64,000 bases of DNA from Chrysomallon squamiferum (lineage: Eukaryota; Mollusca; Gastropoda; Neomphalida; Peltospiridae). The DNA lies in contig CM022666.1 in NCBI GenBank assembly GCA_012295275.1, forward strand, positions 9,634,502 to 9,698,501, given 5' to 3'. A program made the position numbers and the translations under genes. Shown here in pieces: positions 38,101 through 48,555 of this stretch (positions are counted from its first letter, which is position 1; the number at the start of each line of letters is the position of its first letter). The notes under the pieces are model-generated. The model was given only the letters and a program-made list of their open reading frames with translations, had not been told where the DNA came from and made no database searches.

Positions 38101-41100
38101 CTGAGTCCAGAAACTCGTCTTTGGAGTCAAAATCCACCTGTCATGTCTGAAAGAATGCTTGAAGGATATGAAAAGATACCAAATGATATGAGATGTTCTA
38201 CACAATCAGGCCCAAACGGATGACAGGAAGTGTGGTTTCAGGCATGTCAGGAACTCCTTGAAATCCTCTGGTGAAAACCCCATTGAGCACATGGCAATTA
38301 GAAGTTTCTACTACTAATTCTTCTACTACTCTGTCTATTCCCACTACCTTTTCTTCTACTGACAAAATGATCAGTGATGCTATAATGTTTGGTACTAGTA
38401 GTTACTTCTAGTACTGCTATTATGACCTGCACCTCCACTACTAGTACTACTAGTACTACTACCACCACCACCACAGGTATTACTTCCACCACCACCACCA
38501 GTACATCTACCATTACTACTGTTACTAGTGGTGCTATTACTATTTTCATTATTAGAACAACTACTACTGTCAACATCATCACTACTTTTATTATTGCAAA
38601 TAATGTTACCTATACTATTACTAGCACCACCATTATATCAACAACTACTACAATAGCTATTTCTTATTTTGCTACTTCTGACACTACTTCTTCTACTACT
38701 AGCACCTATAATTAATCTTACCATTTCTTCTAATTATATTAACACTCCCTCTACATTATTATTATATCTTCTACTACATCTATGAGACTACTTCCATGAT
38801 TTATACTACTACTTGTAGCATTAATATTGCTTTAATTATCATTGTTATTGTTATCATCATCATTATTATTATTATTACTGGCAGTAGTAATAATACTACT
38901 AGTACTGCTAGTAGACTACAAATACTTCTATGGGTATTAAAACACTGATACTTCTACAACTACAACTTTTACTATTATTACTTCAACTACTATTACATCT
39001 AATATAAGAATAGTGGTACATTTACTAGTACTATGACCACTATATTTTAAAGTAATACAGTGATTATGCCTGAGATAAAACTAGTCTCAAGATCAATTCA
39101 ATTCACTGCGCTATTTCGTGACACTGTCAGCTGTGCTGGACTGTGAAAAATAAGAACAAATCTGTTAATCTGTGCCATCATGAAGAGGACTTTGGGTTCG
39201 AAGGTGAATGGTTTCTTTTTGCAACAAGCTATGGCCTAAGTTCATGTGATGGAACTGGGGGGGGGGATGGTGAAGAGGTTGCTGACAAAGGCCAGTTTGC
39301 AACATCCCTACACAGACCCATTTCTGACCAGTGAGGCTATCATGGACATCTGCATCAAAAGTATTCCAGGTATTCACTTTTTCAACATCACACCAGAACA
39401 CATAGCAAAGCATGAGTTGGAACTACAAGGGAGGTTTCAAGTGGCAAAAATGGTCAAAGGAACACAGCAATTTCACTGGTTAGTTCCATTATCTAAATCA
39501 AAGATGCATGCCTACAAGCTGAACCTGCAGAGTGACCCACCAGAACTAGTATCTGTCCAGGCTTCTGAGGATGATATGACAGAGTTACCAGAGGAGCCAA
39601 GAAGCAAAACTATATTTGTTGTCTGTATGACAATGAGGCATGGTTTGGGTTAGTTGAGGACATTTGAGAAGAGTATCAGACCTTCTAAGTTATTTCACTG
39701 ATTAGCGAAGGGGACATCTTCTGTGTCATTGATACACCTTCTATTGCATCTTCTCAATGGCTGTACTCTCTGACTAAAAAGGATGATGCTAAAATTGCAA
39801 GACTATGGGGGAAGTCGGTGACCGATTGATTCTGTGACTGCTGAACTGGTGAGACGGCAACGAGGGAAGTAGTTTGATATCTTATGATCATAGCATGTGG
39901 GCCTACCATGTTTTACTTGGTGATCAAGAGAGATAGTGATTCCTAGCATCAGGAATTGGTTGTTCAGGTTTTAGCTAATCAGATGTTAGTGGCAGAAAAG
40001 GTGTTATTTTCATGGACATGCAATTTCTGAATGTGTATTGCTGCTATAACTTTTATATGTTTTAGTAAACATTTGGGAGATTAAATTTCAAGAAATGTCA
40101 TCTCAAGGTCTCGTGATCCACAAGGTCAATTTCAACATCATAACAAAGGTCAAAAGGTCAGTATACCCCAACGTTTTCTTCAAACTGAACAATAATGGTA
40201 GATTTGGAATTCTTGTCACATTACCTTTCCAACAATAACAATTTTATGTAGATTGTCCCAGTAGTTCCTGAGATATGAGGATTCAAAGGTTGGTGGTCAT
40301 GCCCATTTTGGCCAAAAATCGCAAAATTCTGGTGGCCGTATCTCCCACACTGCTGGTCCGATTGGCCTAAAATTTCAGATTTGGTGATGTGGGATCCCAA
40401 TCAACAAATATATCACAAAAATCTCAGATGGTTAGGTTTGGTTTAAAATTATTTTGTGGGGGAATGATTTGACATGGAATGACCCTAAATCAAAAGTTTC
40501 GTTTTATTAACCCTTTCAGGGCACAAATAAAAATAAAAATCAACAAGACTAGTTGTTGTTCTGGGCTACTGCAATGTCTGGGAGGCTCTCAGGGCACCAC
40601 TTCTCACAACAAAACAAGAAGATTTTGTTTAATGGCTTTGGGGTAAACGTGCTTTCCACAGTTAATGATTTTAAGTGGACATATCTGCTTATTGCAAAGA
40701 AAGGGTTAAGTAATGAAAATAGTCGGTAATGTGGCTGCGAAATATAATAATGATTTCAATTAACTTATATTTCCCAATATTCAAACCCTATCTTTTTTAC
40801 ATATAATAATCTATATCTAAACCTCCAAGTCTTGTTTTGATAACTTTTCTCAAGAGCTTCAATTCTTAATTTGATCTTTTTTCTACCCCAAAACAGTCTT
40901 TCTAAATAAAGCTTTTGTCCTCTTAAATATAAACCCCAAACCTTTTGGCATCAAACTGTTTTCAATAGTAAGACCAAGTATAATCCTGTCTTTTTTTCTA
41001 ACAACATCCAGTACTTCCTGTTATACATCTACCCCCTCTTTTTTACAGTACAAGTTCCCACCTATGTCCAACAATTTCAAATCTCATCTCTTTTCTAAGC

Positions 41101-42782
41101 TATGAATTCAAAATTTTGTTCTACAATAACAGATCTCGTCTCTTTTCTAGAATAACAAGACCCAACTCTTTTTTACAACATCAAGTCCTGTCCCTTACTC
41201 TATAACCTTTTTATTTCCTACAACCTCAAGCCCCAAGAGTTTTCTACATTATCATATTCTTCCCCCAACCAGAAAAACACAAATGCTCTCATATATGTAA
41301 GCAAAATATACACACCTAACCAACACTCACACACACATAGACAAACATACAAAACACTCTGTATTTACCTCTTGCAACAGATCCTGGGCTGCTATGGCTT
41401 TCAGAACATTTTTTTTACTTGTCTCCTGCACCTCGCCCCCAAGAAGAAACTCATCCAGCATGAAGTAAGCCTTTTCAAAATTGAATATTATATCTAACTC
41501 ACACACCTGTTTAAAAAAATTAAATGAAGCAAAATGTTAGTAGTAAAAATATTTATTCACATTTTAATCAGATTCATCCAATTGTGAAATCACACTCACA
41601 CACACACACAAATTTTTTTTATACCTTATATTGGAAAGAGTTGTAAAATGAATGTGAACATTTATGCATATTTATTTTAATTTGCCAGTCAGTTAAAATT
41701 ACTTGACAAAAACTTGTTTGGTATGGTGTTAGTTAAATGCTTGTTCCTTTTTACTTGTTATGTAAATTATTAACTAGGTAACAATACTTACACTTCCAAA
41801 ATACTTGTCAAGAAGTTCAACATATCTATGAATTATTTCTAAAGTCAACAACTCATTGTCTTCTGGTTCAATAGCACAACAGAAATAGAGACTGGCATAT
41901 CTGTGAAAAACATATGAATATTCATTAAGAACATTAATTTAAAAAAAAAAAAAAAAAAAAATAGTAATAATACTAAATATTCATTAAGTACATTACTAAA
42001 AATAATAGTAATAGCAACATATTAAGTATATTAATAAAAAATAAAATAATCCAAATATTCATTAAGTGTATTAAAAAAAATAATAGTAATAACACAAAAT
42101 ATTCAATAAGTATATTAATGACAAGAGAAATAACACAAATATTCATTTATGACATTAATGAAAATAATAGTAATTACACCATCATTTATTTGTACACCTT
42201 TCAAGTTTCTTAATGTATTTGCTTTGAAAAAAAAAATAATAATAATTTTACACATTTAACATTTAAGCTTTTCATTTACATTTACCAAAATTCTTCACTA
42301 ACAAATCTGGAGTGTTCATTTCAAGGTCAAAGTCATGGTAAAGGTTAAAAAAGTAAGGTTTAATTTTAAATGTATGTTTATAAAATTAGATCCACTGCTT
42401 GGCAAGAAACAATGGTCTAACAATGATGATGCCCATTTTTTCGAGAAAGAAAAACAACTAAAGAATCAAACATGTCAGATTACATCTTAATATAAAGATC
42501 CAGTGAAACAAAACTATCCAAATGTAATATATCATTTATTTTAGCATTTAAAAAAAAAAAAAATTAATGTTTTGCTGACATTAAAAGTTATATCAAAATT
42601 AACCTTTTGTAAACTATTTTGAGGTCTTTCCATTCCAAAAAACTGCACATTTTTGGTTTCCTTGACAACACCATAGTAACCAATTCTCTAGTTATCTTCT
42701 TTTTTTGTTTGTCTGTGTGGGCTTCATACCACTTCTGAAGTCTCAACTTGCCTTGCCGGCTAAACAGCAACATAAACTGCAT
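34754..42782 (-). CDS. AP1S2: AP-1 complex subunit sigma (clathrin adaptor)
   Basis: Small sigma chain of the AP-1 heterotetramer that sorts cargo into clathrin vesicles at the trans-Golgi network and endosomes. Coding exons on the - strand: 42782-42604, 41900-41792, 41506-41369 and 34798-34754. Their lengths (179, 109, 138 and 45) sum to 157 codons with the stop, i.e. 156 residues, the usual sigma length. The protein starts [20 protein letters not shown], and the core includes [52 protein letters not shown] and [16 protein letters not shown]; it ends [14 protein letters not shown]. All junctions have GT/AG. The first codons follow directly after an acceptor (gattcag|ATG), so the 5' UTR is in an upstream exon. 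Two or three alternative last exons follow at 34798, 33638 and perhaps 30902. Which vertebrate paralogue it matches best was not tested; the symbol is approximate. Confidence 0.9.
34799..37929. other. Intronic AT-rich sequence of the AP-1 sigma gene
   Basis: Holds (ATT)n at 35171-35198 and a degenerate minisatellite around 35890-36120 (units like aaaattatatctttataat). No exon or RNA gene is supported. It lies between the third core exon (41369) and the exon at 34798. Confidence 0.5.
38310..38900 (+). repeat. Imperfect (ACT)n / (TTA)n trinucleotide-rich tract
   Basis: Long interrupted runs of ACT/ACC/TCT/ATT triplets inside the transposon. They open frames on both strands (Thr-rich on +, Val-rich on -), which are artefacts of the triplet repeat. 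Confidence 0.8.
39143..39720 (+). pseudogene. Broken transposon-borne protein (FATS-G-CDGxGGxVKRL type)
   Basis: Two overlapping + frames carry parts of one protein. The first reads [20 protein letters not shown] up to a run of Gs at 39257-39265. The second continues [20 protein letters not shown], then [17 protein letters not shown] and [20 protein letters not shown]; a further frame reads [15 protein letters not shown] near 39625-39650. The FATS-hG-xCDGxGGxVKRL block, a later HxF-type block and a C-V-YD-xxWxxG block recur in uncharacterised proteins of many invertebrates and fish, here recalled rather than searched. The G run and at least one more site are frameshifted. Its place inside a 2.6-kb inverted-repeat element suggests that it is the element's own gene or captured cargo. 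Confidence 0.6.
40810..41265 (+). repeat. Degenerate minisatellite in AP-1 sigma intron
   Basis: Diverged units of about 30 bases, on + like acaacatcaagtcccatctc followed by ttttcta. It lies just 3' (in - sense) of the core exon at 41506-41369. Confidence 0.65.
41905..42190 (+). repeat. Degenerate minisatellite next to AP-1 sigma exon 2
   Basis: Five or so copies of a ~45-50-base unit, on + like aaatattcattaagtacatt followed by aataaaaataatagtaat. It begins a few bases from the acceptor of the exon 41900-41792. Confidence 0.7.
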
Positions 42783-43877
42783 CTGAATCGAACACAAAAC
42801 ATACTGCATTCACTATACTGTACTAAACATCATTAAATAAAAGACCACATCTTCTCATAAACAGCCCAACAAAAAAGCATTTAAATTACAATACATAAAG
42901 TATATAATATTGTAACAGAATCTGTGGTATAGAAAATAAAATGCATGTTCAAAAACCTATAAAAATAGTATTTTCAATAACCTTTCAAAAAAAAAAAAAA
43001 AAACTTCATCTACAATTGGCAAGCAAAAATTATCAAAGATATACACGATTTTTGTCGTAAATAATTCAAGTACTTGACAGTAGTCAGAAGGTTAAACAGT
43101 TCTATAAACTGGCCAAAAATATAATTTCTATTTTTAGCAAGTGACTAAACATTAAAACTCTCGGCTGTTAAACCTTTTTATTGTAAAACTAAAAAGTATT
43201 AATATTAATAATAATTAAATATTAATATATAATTACTATTCACAATTCAAATAATTTTGCCTCTTTGATATTTACGAGTGAGAATAAAATACAAAAAAGA
43301 CACCAAATTCTGTTTAACATGGCTCTCTCTCATATGACAAATAGATCAAATGCATTCTAAGAAAAAAAAAATAACAATAAAAAAAAAAAGCTGACTCATC
43401 TATCAGTCGCCATCGTCGCAGAATGCATACTGCATATACAGTACAAGAGTATTGTTCTTACAATAAAAAGTTTATCAGATATAAATAAGAAAAAGTTATA
43501 GACATTCATCATGGCAAAAATATTAATTTGGTAATATCCGAATTAACCTAACTAACCATTTTTATCAAAGTTTGTTAATAAAATCTGCAACAAATCACAC
43601 ATCAGTCAGCCATTTTTAATATATGCTGTGTGCTACGTCACTTCGGACGTCCAATATATCCTCTTCTTTAGTAACTTCCTTCTTAAAACCGCTAGCCTCC
43701 GAACAGGCACATGTATAGGCTCCTTTTAAAAATTCTCTATAAAAACTGTATACCAAAATGAGTTTGTGCTTCAAGGTGCAATATCATAAATATGGCAAAA
43801 AATTTGATAGAAAATATTTTGTAAAGTGTACTTTTCTAGTATTATGCATTTCTTATCACAGACACACACGCACACAT

Positions 43878-43878
43878 C

Positions 43879-43911
<33 letters not shown>
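43878..43911 (+). repeat. (AAT)n microsatellite
   Basis: About 11 units, in the region upstream of the AP-1 sigma coding exons. Confidence 0.95.
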
Positions 43912-44308
43912 TAAACAGATTGTCTGGAGAAAAAATAAAGAAAAAAGAAGAATATAAAATAAATAAATAAATAAATAAATAGGATTAAAGGCAGCAACAA
44001 GGAATCGCCTGGAACTGATGACATGTGTCCCTCCGAATGGCCAGTACGGGAACTCGTACTAAGTACCAGAACATGTGTCAATATTTTATATTTGCAGTAC
44101 ATGATTGTAGTTTCGTCATGCCATGTCGTAACCGACTGTTCTTCATTCATACAATCTTTGTTTAATCTATCACAATTTACCTCATTAATGAAATCAGAGT
44201 AAGTGTATCTCTTAAATTACTCATAATTATGATCAGTTACTTTCTCAGTATGGACTTCCGGACGGTCTACTGTAATAAATAAATAAAATAAAAATTATAA
44301 TTAATAAA

Positions 44309-44309
<1 letters not shown>

Positions 44310-44352
<43 letters not shown>
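44310..44352 (+). repeat. (ATT)n microsatellite
   Basis: About 14 uninterrupted units. Confidence 0.95.
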
Positions 44353-44353
<1 letters not shown>

Positions 44354-44439
44354 AACATGTAGATGGGGAATAAAGCAAAACACTTTTCCTTGCAATACCC
44401 ATAAAATGAAAGAAGTCACCATCTGCCTTGCATTCTCAC

Positions 44440-44560
44440 CTTGGCACTATTTGCTGAGCAGAACCGGTCTCCCCAACACGCTTACGTGAATGCATCTACG
44501 TGAAAATGGTTCGTGATTCGTTTTCCGTCCAGTATAATGGTTCGGTTGTCACGTAAATAT
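44440..44560 (-). other. Candidate 5' untranslated exon/promoter of the AP-1 sigma gene
   Basis: On the - strand a strong donor, gtgccaag|gtgagaatg, ends at 44440 and follows a CpG-containing stretch (tacgtgacaaccgaacc, cacgtaagcgtgttgggg). The first coding exon of the AP-1 sigma gene starts with an acceptor directly before its ATG, so a non-coding exon must lie upstream. This is the best-looking one. A second candidate region is near 43400-43650, with gtgacgtagc (CRE half-site) and an ATGGCGAC context. The left boundary is open. Confidence 0.4.
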
Positions 44561-44569
44561 TGTACAATT

Positions 44570-44571
<2 letters not shown>

Positions 44572-44608
<37 letters not shown>
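44572..44608 (+). repeat. (AT)n microsatellite
   Basis: About 18 AT units directly upstream (in - sense) of the candidate 5' exon of the AP-1 sigma gene. Confidence 0.95.
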
Positions 44609-44610
<2 letters not shown>

Positions 44611-45189
44611 GTGAATATTTTACACTGACAGAATTTCTAAATCAGTATACTGAAAATAGGCTTTCCAACGAAAATCCTGGTTGGAAATATTATAATTTTG
44701 TTATTCCGTCAGCTACTTGTTAAAATTACAAAATGTTAAAACTTACATACATTTGCATTTCAACCTCTTCACAGTATACCCCCTTTTTAAAAAAAAAATA
44801 AAAATAAAAAGATTTAAAATATTGAAAAGAAAAAAGAAACTTGTTTTCAGGTTGCTGACATCACTCTCTGTGTGTGTGATTTTGTTTATATTTATTAATT
44901 TGTTTCAATATGTGGAGGGCATGCGTTTCGCGGTGTAATTCTTACACGACACTGGGCAGAAGTGAGAAAAGCAGAAGGCAAGAACATGAGTATCACGAAA
45001 ACTACGACAGCAGTGTATGTATAAATATGTAATGAAAGAAATGTTCTGATTAATTAACATTTCACATATAATATACGTGCCAAATTTCATCAATATATGA
45101 TTTTTGGAGTGCAAAATACAAACTGAAACGGGTACAAATCGCACTGACAGTCTCTGTTCTGTTGACTAAAATGTACTTCTTGTTTCGAG

Positions 45190-45256
<67 letters not shown>

Positions 45257-45275
45257 TAATTAATTAATTAATTAA
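45190..45275 (+). repeat. (AAT)n followed by (TTAA)n
   Basis: About 22 AAT units followed by about five TTAA units. Compound repeat. Confidence 0.95.
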
Positions 45276-45779
45276 ATTATTATTATTATTTAAATTAATT
45301 GTGTGTATATGTTTTGTTTTGTTTTGTTTTATAAAAGTAGGGGTTTATTGGATATTAGAAACAACAAAAGAGCTAAGTTATGTAAGTTACATTTTGCTAT
45401 GATTTTACTTTTTATTAATTTTGCAGTTTAGGTGAACACCTTATAAGCAGCGATTTTACCAAATATTTTGTCCAAATATAACAAATTTTAATTGTTGTAT
45501 GTTTAATTAATTATTCTGTATCAACATATATAATTTTCTTTAAGTATTTATTTATTTATTTATTTTATTTTATTTTATTATTTATTTCTTTAAGTGTACA
45601 CAGAAGTAGCTGATCAAAGTAACTGGACAAGGAAACAACTGAAGTTCATACTTAGTAATTAACAGACTAATTTTCGGGCTACTTTACACCTACTTACTCG
45701 TTTGCTTCACATGGTTACCTCGCCATGGAATAATCTCTATTATGTTGTGCTCGTGTTTTGTGCAGTATTTTGCCAAATT

Positions 45780-46270
45780 TCCATAGATCCTAAGAGAGTG
45801 CAAAGGACAGAACTGAGAAGAAGAAGTGGATGGTGTCCACTCAATTACAGCATGAAATCATAGGAAGACGTGAGCAAGGTGCGCATGTAGGCAGTACGAG
45901 TGTAGTACTTTTATGATAAGTACCATAATGGAGCAGAAGGAGTTGATAAAGGCTATAATACCAGCCAAAGGTGTTAAAATACTTTCTAAGCTGCAGACCT
46001 CTCCATGAAAAGATGGAGAAACCCTAACCCTGTACACTTTACAAAACCAATTTATTTCTTTACATTCTCTTTTATTTTGTTTTTATACAATATTTGTCAT
46101 TTGTACATACATTTTTCTTGTTTAAAAACAAATTACAAAATTGGGGTGGTTTTTGGAGGGCTGGAATGGATTAATGGTATTTCAGTTGGGAAAATTGATT
46201 TGATATACGAGCAAATTGAGATATAGCTCGGTCATGGAACAAATTAAACTTGTAAGTCAAGGTACCACTG
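45780..46270 (+). mobile_element. Truncated pogo/Tigger-type element
   Basis: At 45784-45995, broken + frames read DPKRVQR, KKKWMVSTQLQHEIIGRREQ and MEQKELIKAIIPAKGVKILS. These match the N-terminal CENP-B/psq helix-turn-helix of Tigger transposases. At 46195-46270 the sequence tgatatacgagcaaattgag continues through atatagctcggtcatggaac and ends aaggtaccactg, followed by TA: a typical 3' terminal repeat of this group, CAGTGGTACCTT when inverted. Most of the transposase and the left terminal repeat are missing. Confidence 0.75.
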
Positions 46271-46272
46271 TA

Positions 46273-47072
46273 TTTATTAATAAACACTAAAAATAGTGGG
46301 TAGTGGGGTTTCTCAGTACACCAGATAAATACTAATTTCAGTGTAATTTAAAATATTCATGTAGCAAAAAAAACAAAAGTTAATTAAAATTTAAAAACTG
46401 TTTTAACGCTGTCATCTTTTATTTGTTACTTGTGTGAGGATAAATACAACATATCTGATAACTGACAAATACACACAAACCAACATACAGATTGAAAGAT
46501 GTATTAAAAACTCAAAGCTGTTTTATTTAAATTTTATTCATCGTTCTACAAACAAGCATGACATGATTTCACATTATCCAGAATTCAACATTAATTTCCA
46601 CAAATTTTATAACTGTTTAAAATTTATAAGCAGTCCATTTTTGATATTAATTATCATTGTTAAGATTAATGCTCATCAAAATTATCAACATATACCTTGT
46701 AAAACTTCTATTTTAATCTATTCCTATTAAAACATGCATCATTTACAACTGTACAATTAATATAAATAATAAATAAATAATTAAATTTGAGCTTATACTT
46801 TTTGTAACAAATTCAGTAAATATGCATTAATAATAATAATAATGATAATGATAGAAATAATAATAATAATAGCAACAATAGTACTATGTCTATTATAAAA
46901 TAATGATAAATAGCAATAAAAATTAAAAGCATATTGAATTTTTGCCCTATTTCTAGAACATCTGATTCAAAAATCGCCACAATGAGAAAACTTTGATTTT
47001 ATGTACACTATAAATACAATTAGGAAGACAACTATGAACACTTTAAAAGATATAAACACAAAATTCAAATGG

Positions 47073-47112
<40 letters not shown>

Positions 47113-48555
47113 TTCAGTACAAAGTATATGTCTATGTATATGTGTCTGATGGAACCAGCAATAAACAGTTCTTATTCAGTTCTTTTTTGCGTTCATAAAT
47201 ATTTTAATTTTTTTTCAAGAACGCTCATTTTAAAGATTTTTCTTATCATTTATCATCAGTGTTTGTATAATCATAATAATCGTAAGAAGAAAAAAAAAAA
47301 TAATAATAATAACAGAATTTAAAACATGTTAATAATCATACATTTAGCACATTTTTTTTATTATTATTGGTAAAAAAAAAAAAAAAAAACTATGTAAAAA
47401 ATTAACACAGACAAAACAACATTAATAAAATATAAAACATTATTTGACTGCTTACAATACTGTGAGCATTAATTAATATTTTAATTTGGAAAATATATTC
47501 AATACGTTTATAAAAATTCTATGTAACTGGATTACATTCACTCTTGAAAACAAAATCTTTTATTTAACTTTTGTTTCTGGTTTTATTTTAGTTAAACAAC
47601 CATCTTACATTGCATTAACAAACTGAATCAACCATTTCATGATTAAATAATAACTGACTAGAAAATAATCCCAATGAATTACTTCAATATCTCTACTTTA
47701 CTACATAAATGTTTCTTCCAGATTTTTAATTTTAATTTTATTATTATTTATTATAGACACTTTAAGTCAATTTACAACTTACAAAAAGTATGACCAGTAA
47801 AGAAGAAACTGCATATACTTAAACAAAAAAATGTGTCTGCAATAAATAAAATGACAAAACTACAATAACAGCTCAATATTTTTTACACTTCTTAATCTGT
47901 GAAAAAATTAAAATTTCATCCTATCAGTATCACTACAATCTCAATTTATTAATTTATATTTCAGAATGGTTTTAATGAAAGTTGTAAAGAATTATAATAA
48001 ATATCCCTTTAGTAAAGTATTCTGCAGAAAAAAATTTAATTTAAAAATCACATGAAAGAAGAGGACCTACCCCATTTTGATCTGCTCTTTGCAAGTTATA
48101 TACTCTTGGTAGAGTTTAAGTATGAAAAATACATTCACCCCATTCAGTTCACTCTAGCGATGTCACTTATAAATAATAATACAATAATTTATTCATAACA
48201 ACTGCATCCCTTTTTTCCTTGGTATCAGTTCTTCAGTAACAACCCTGTTAAGCAATTACAGATAATACCCTTTTGTAACAACTTCCTTTTACTACAACAA
48301 TAATGCATTAGAGAAATGTCCCTTACAAACAACATTTCGTCATAGTTATGTTCCTTTACAACTACGGCTAATTAACTCTGGTCCCATGATTTTTCTTCAA
48401 AGAGAAACAAACAAGTATCAACACAGATATCAAGTTTTGCTGTTTTGTATCAATAAAAAAAGATTGTGATGTTAAGAAAAAAGAAATATATATAATGCTG
48501 ACTAAAAAATTTTCTTCTATAACAACGTGAAAATAATACTCCACCTTTCTTTGTC
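46273..48555. other. Intergenic AT-rich sequence / 3' region of the WDFY gene
   Basis: Contains an A run at 47073-47110, (AAT) runs near 46828-46875, and no supported gene. The right part (below 48555) should include the 3' UTR of the - strand WDFY gene; poly(A) signals cannot be chosen reliably in this composition. Confidence 0.5.
47073..47110 (+). repeat. Poly(A) run
   Basis: 38 consecutive A residues. No retroposed gene is recognisable beside it. Confidence 0.95.

Larger units (their letters stand above)
37930..40485 (+). mobile_element. 2556-bp DNA transposon with long terminal inverted repeats
   Basis: Both ends carry GGGTCATTCCATGTCAAATC as perfect inverted repeats. Homology continues inward for 130-180 bases with gaps: a block around gggatcccaca-caccaaatctgaaatttta is nearly identical at 37991-38025 and, inverted, at about 40365-40405. 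Direct TAAA tetramers flank the element (37926-37929 and 40486-40489), consistent with a 4-bp target duplication, although TAAA is common here. Inside are a threonine-codon-like (ACT)n expansion and a broken protein-coding segment. It lies in an intron of the AP-1 sigma gene. The superfamily is not certain; Kolobok-like elements (TTAA) were considered but the duplication does not fit exactly. Confidence 0.8.

Noticed and set aside
38298-38715. Thr-rich 108-codon (+) and Val-rich 94-codon (-) frames
   Set aside because: Products of the (ACT)n tract inside the transposon.
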